A DNA stretch of 64,000 nt from Aureimonas populi (GTDB lineage: Bacteria; Pseudomonadota; Alphaproteobacteria; Rhizobiales; Rhizobiaceae), in assembly GCF_017815515.1 (NCBI RefSeq), contig NZ_CP072611.1, forward strand, positions 1,178,001 to 1,242,000. The letters run 5' to 3'. How positions within the stretch are numbered: position 1 is the first letter of the stretch; the number at the start of each line of letters is the position of its first letter. The notes beneath the pieces were generated by a model that was not told where the DNA came from, did no database searches, and saw nothing but the letters and a program-made list of their open reading frames with translations. The position numbers were made by a program, and so were the translations under genes. Shown one piece after another: positions 63,284 to 64,000 of this stretch.

Positions 63284-63574
63284 ATGACCACACGCATCAC
63301 CCGCACCGAAAAGCTCGATCTTCGCCTGACGGCGGAGGCCAAGCACACCCTTGCCGTCGCCGCGCAGGCGCAGCGCCGTTCGTTGAGCGAGTTCGTGCTT
63401 GAAAGCGCGCTTGGCCGGGCCGAGGAAGCCCTTGCCGACCGTCGCGTGTTCCAGCTTCCGCCCGAGAGGTGGGAAGCCTTCGTCGCCGCGCTGGACGCGC
63501 CGCCGCGCGATCTGCCGCGCCTGCGCAGGCTGCTGAACGAGCCGGGCGTCTTTTCGGACGATAATCGTTCGTAA
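63284..63574 (+). CDS. DUF1778 (TacA-like) antitoxin, second copy
   Basis: The 96-residue protein has the ribbon-helix-helix (RTEKLDLRLTAEAKHTLAVAA, RRSLSEFVLESAL) and a C-terminal toxin-binding tail with FQLPPERWEAFVAALDAP, a motif typical of TacA. AGGAG lies eight bases upstream of the ATG. It differs widely from the antitoxin at 59462, so the two pairs are independent systems. The stop overlaps the toxin ATG by one base (TAATG). Confidence 0.9.
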   Translation: MTTRITRTEKLDLRLTAEAKHTLAVAAQAQRRSLSEFVLESALGRAEEALADRRVFQLPPERWEAFVAALDAPPRDLPRLRRLLNEPGVFSDDNRS

Positions 63575-64000
63575 TGGGCCTTCGCATCGAAAAGCTGCAT
63601 CGTCGCCATGCCGTCGAGAACTTCGACTGCGGCGAGGACGCGCTGAATCGCTTTCTGGTCCGCTTCGCCCTGCCGAACCAGATGGCGAATGCCTCGCAGA
63701 CCTATGTGGGTGTTGCGGATGACGACGCCATCGTTGGTTTTTACACGCTCGTTGTCGGCGAGGTCCGCTATGAGGAAGCCCCCGAGCGGCTGACCAAGGG
63801 ACTGGCCCGGCATCCCGTGCCGGTCATGCTGCTGGCCCGGCTTGGCGTCAGCGAGGCGTGGCAGGGCAAGAAGATCGGCGCGGGATTGCTGCGCGATGCC
63901 GTTCTGCGGACGCTGCAAGTGGCCGACATTGCCGGTGTCCGCGCGCTCGTGGTTCACGCCAAGAACGACGCGGCACGGACGTTCTATGAGCGGTTCGACT
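63574..64000 (+). CDS. GNAT toxin, second copy (partial)
   Basis: The first 142 residues are present before the window ends. The sequence shows NFDCGEDALNRFL and FYTLVVGEV, the CoA loop LGVSEAWQGKKIGAGLLRDA, and NDAARTFYERFD at the end, a TacT-type acetyltransferase. Translation is coupled to the antitoxin gene. Probably acetylates aminoacyl-tRNA, as TacT does. Confidence 0.88.
   Translation, partial: MGLRIEKLHRRHAVENFDCGEDALNRFLVRFALPNQMANASQTYVGVADDDAIVGFYTLVVGEVRYEEAPERLTKGLARHPVPVMLLARLGVSEAWQGKKIGAGLLRDAVLRTLQVADIAGVRALVVHAKNDAARTFYERFD

Larger units (their letters stand above)
43298..64000. mobile_element. Genomic island / decayed integrative element beside tRNA-fMet
   Basis: From the tRNA terminator to the window end, core genes stop and the content changes: an integrative-element-type DUF6499/DUF2285 gene that is broken, repeated regulator-pump-oxidoreductase modules, several pseudogenes, two toxin-antitoxin pairs and serine recombinases. 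Third-position GC is visibly less extreme than in 12-43 kb. No copy of the tRNA 3' end was found further right, so either the element was never bounded by a tRNA repeat, or its far end lies outside. The boundaries are inferred. Confidence 0.65.

Noticed and set aside
62510..63574. A single 354-codon forward protein spanning the NTPase-like fragment and the DUF1778 domain
   Set aside because: The DUF1778 antitoxin has its own promoter, ribosome site and start at 63284; the upstream part is antisense to the truncated recombinase and then changes frame.

Overview
The window (about 64 kb, high GC) looks like an alphaproteobacterial chromosome, most likely Hyphomicrobiales (Rhizobiales). The support is an alphaproteobacterial-type SOS box (GAAC-N7-GAAC) in front of an imuA-imuB-dnaE2 mutagenesis cassette, a leuB / leuD / asd neighbourhood, a C1-A72 initiator tRNA of the rhizobial type, and RsuA/RsmC-like, OmpW and caa3-oxidase genes of that flavour. 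No genus can be named from the sequence alone.

Layout. (1) 1-10.1 kb is a catabolic/uptake locus. A leftward hydantoinase operon (SDR, FAD oxidoreductase, hyuA, hyuB cut by the window edge) diverges from a rightward peptide/opine-type ABC importer (fused two-ATPase protein, two permeases, binding protein last). (2) 10.1-12.25 kb is a scar: a broken IS630-type transposase abuts a broken IS66 TnpC tail, followed by an ASCH-domain gene and about 500 bases with no recognisable gene. (3) 12.26-43.2 kb is largely core chromosome. It holds tctBA without tctC, an OmpA-like lipoprotein, asd, an MHS transporter, leuB-ridA-leuD, a CitE-like lyase, a small zincin, the SOS cassette, a caa3-type cytochrome oxidase operon with a triheme cytochrome c, a glutathione-dependent formaldehyde pathway (frmA/fghA) with an orphan BrnA-like antitoxin between its two genes, gnd, OmpW, two rRNA-modification enzymes, fadD, and the initiator tRNA at 43151-43227.

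(4) 43.3-64 kb, immediately beyond the tRNA and its terminator, reads as a genomic island or decayed integrative element. It starts with a doubly frameshifted DUF6499/DUF2285 gene. It continues with six regulator-effector modules (ArsR, AraC, TetR, LysR, LysR, MerR) controlling MFS pumps, SDRs, quinone reductases, an aldo/keto reductase and a beta-lactamase-fold hydrolase, most of them divergent with a clear dyad at the shared promoter. It ends with two DUF1778-GNAT toxin-antitoxin pairs around a large serine recombinase, a truncated convergent second recombinase, and a fragment that resembles a STAND/NACHT NTPase. The right end of the island is outside the window.

How the parts work together. 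The left locus would import and oxidise/hydrolyse small nitrogenous compounds. The core part supplies amino-acid biosynthesis, respiration, formaldehyde removal and DNA-damage tolerance. The island looks like an electrophile/xenobiotic response collection held in place by addiction modules and moved by serine recombinases. Coordinates and starts are by eye from reading frames and Shine-Dalgarno sequences. Family names rest on remembered motif patterns; no database search was run.
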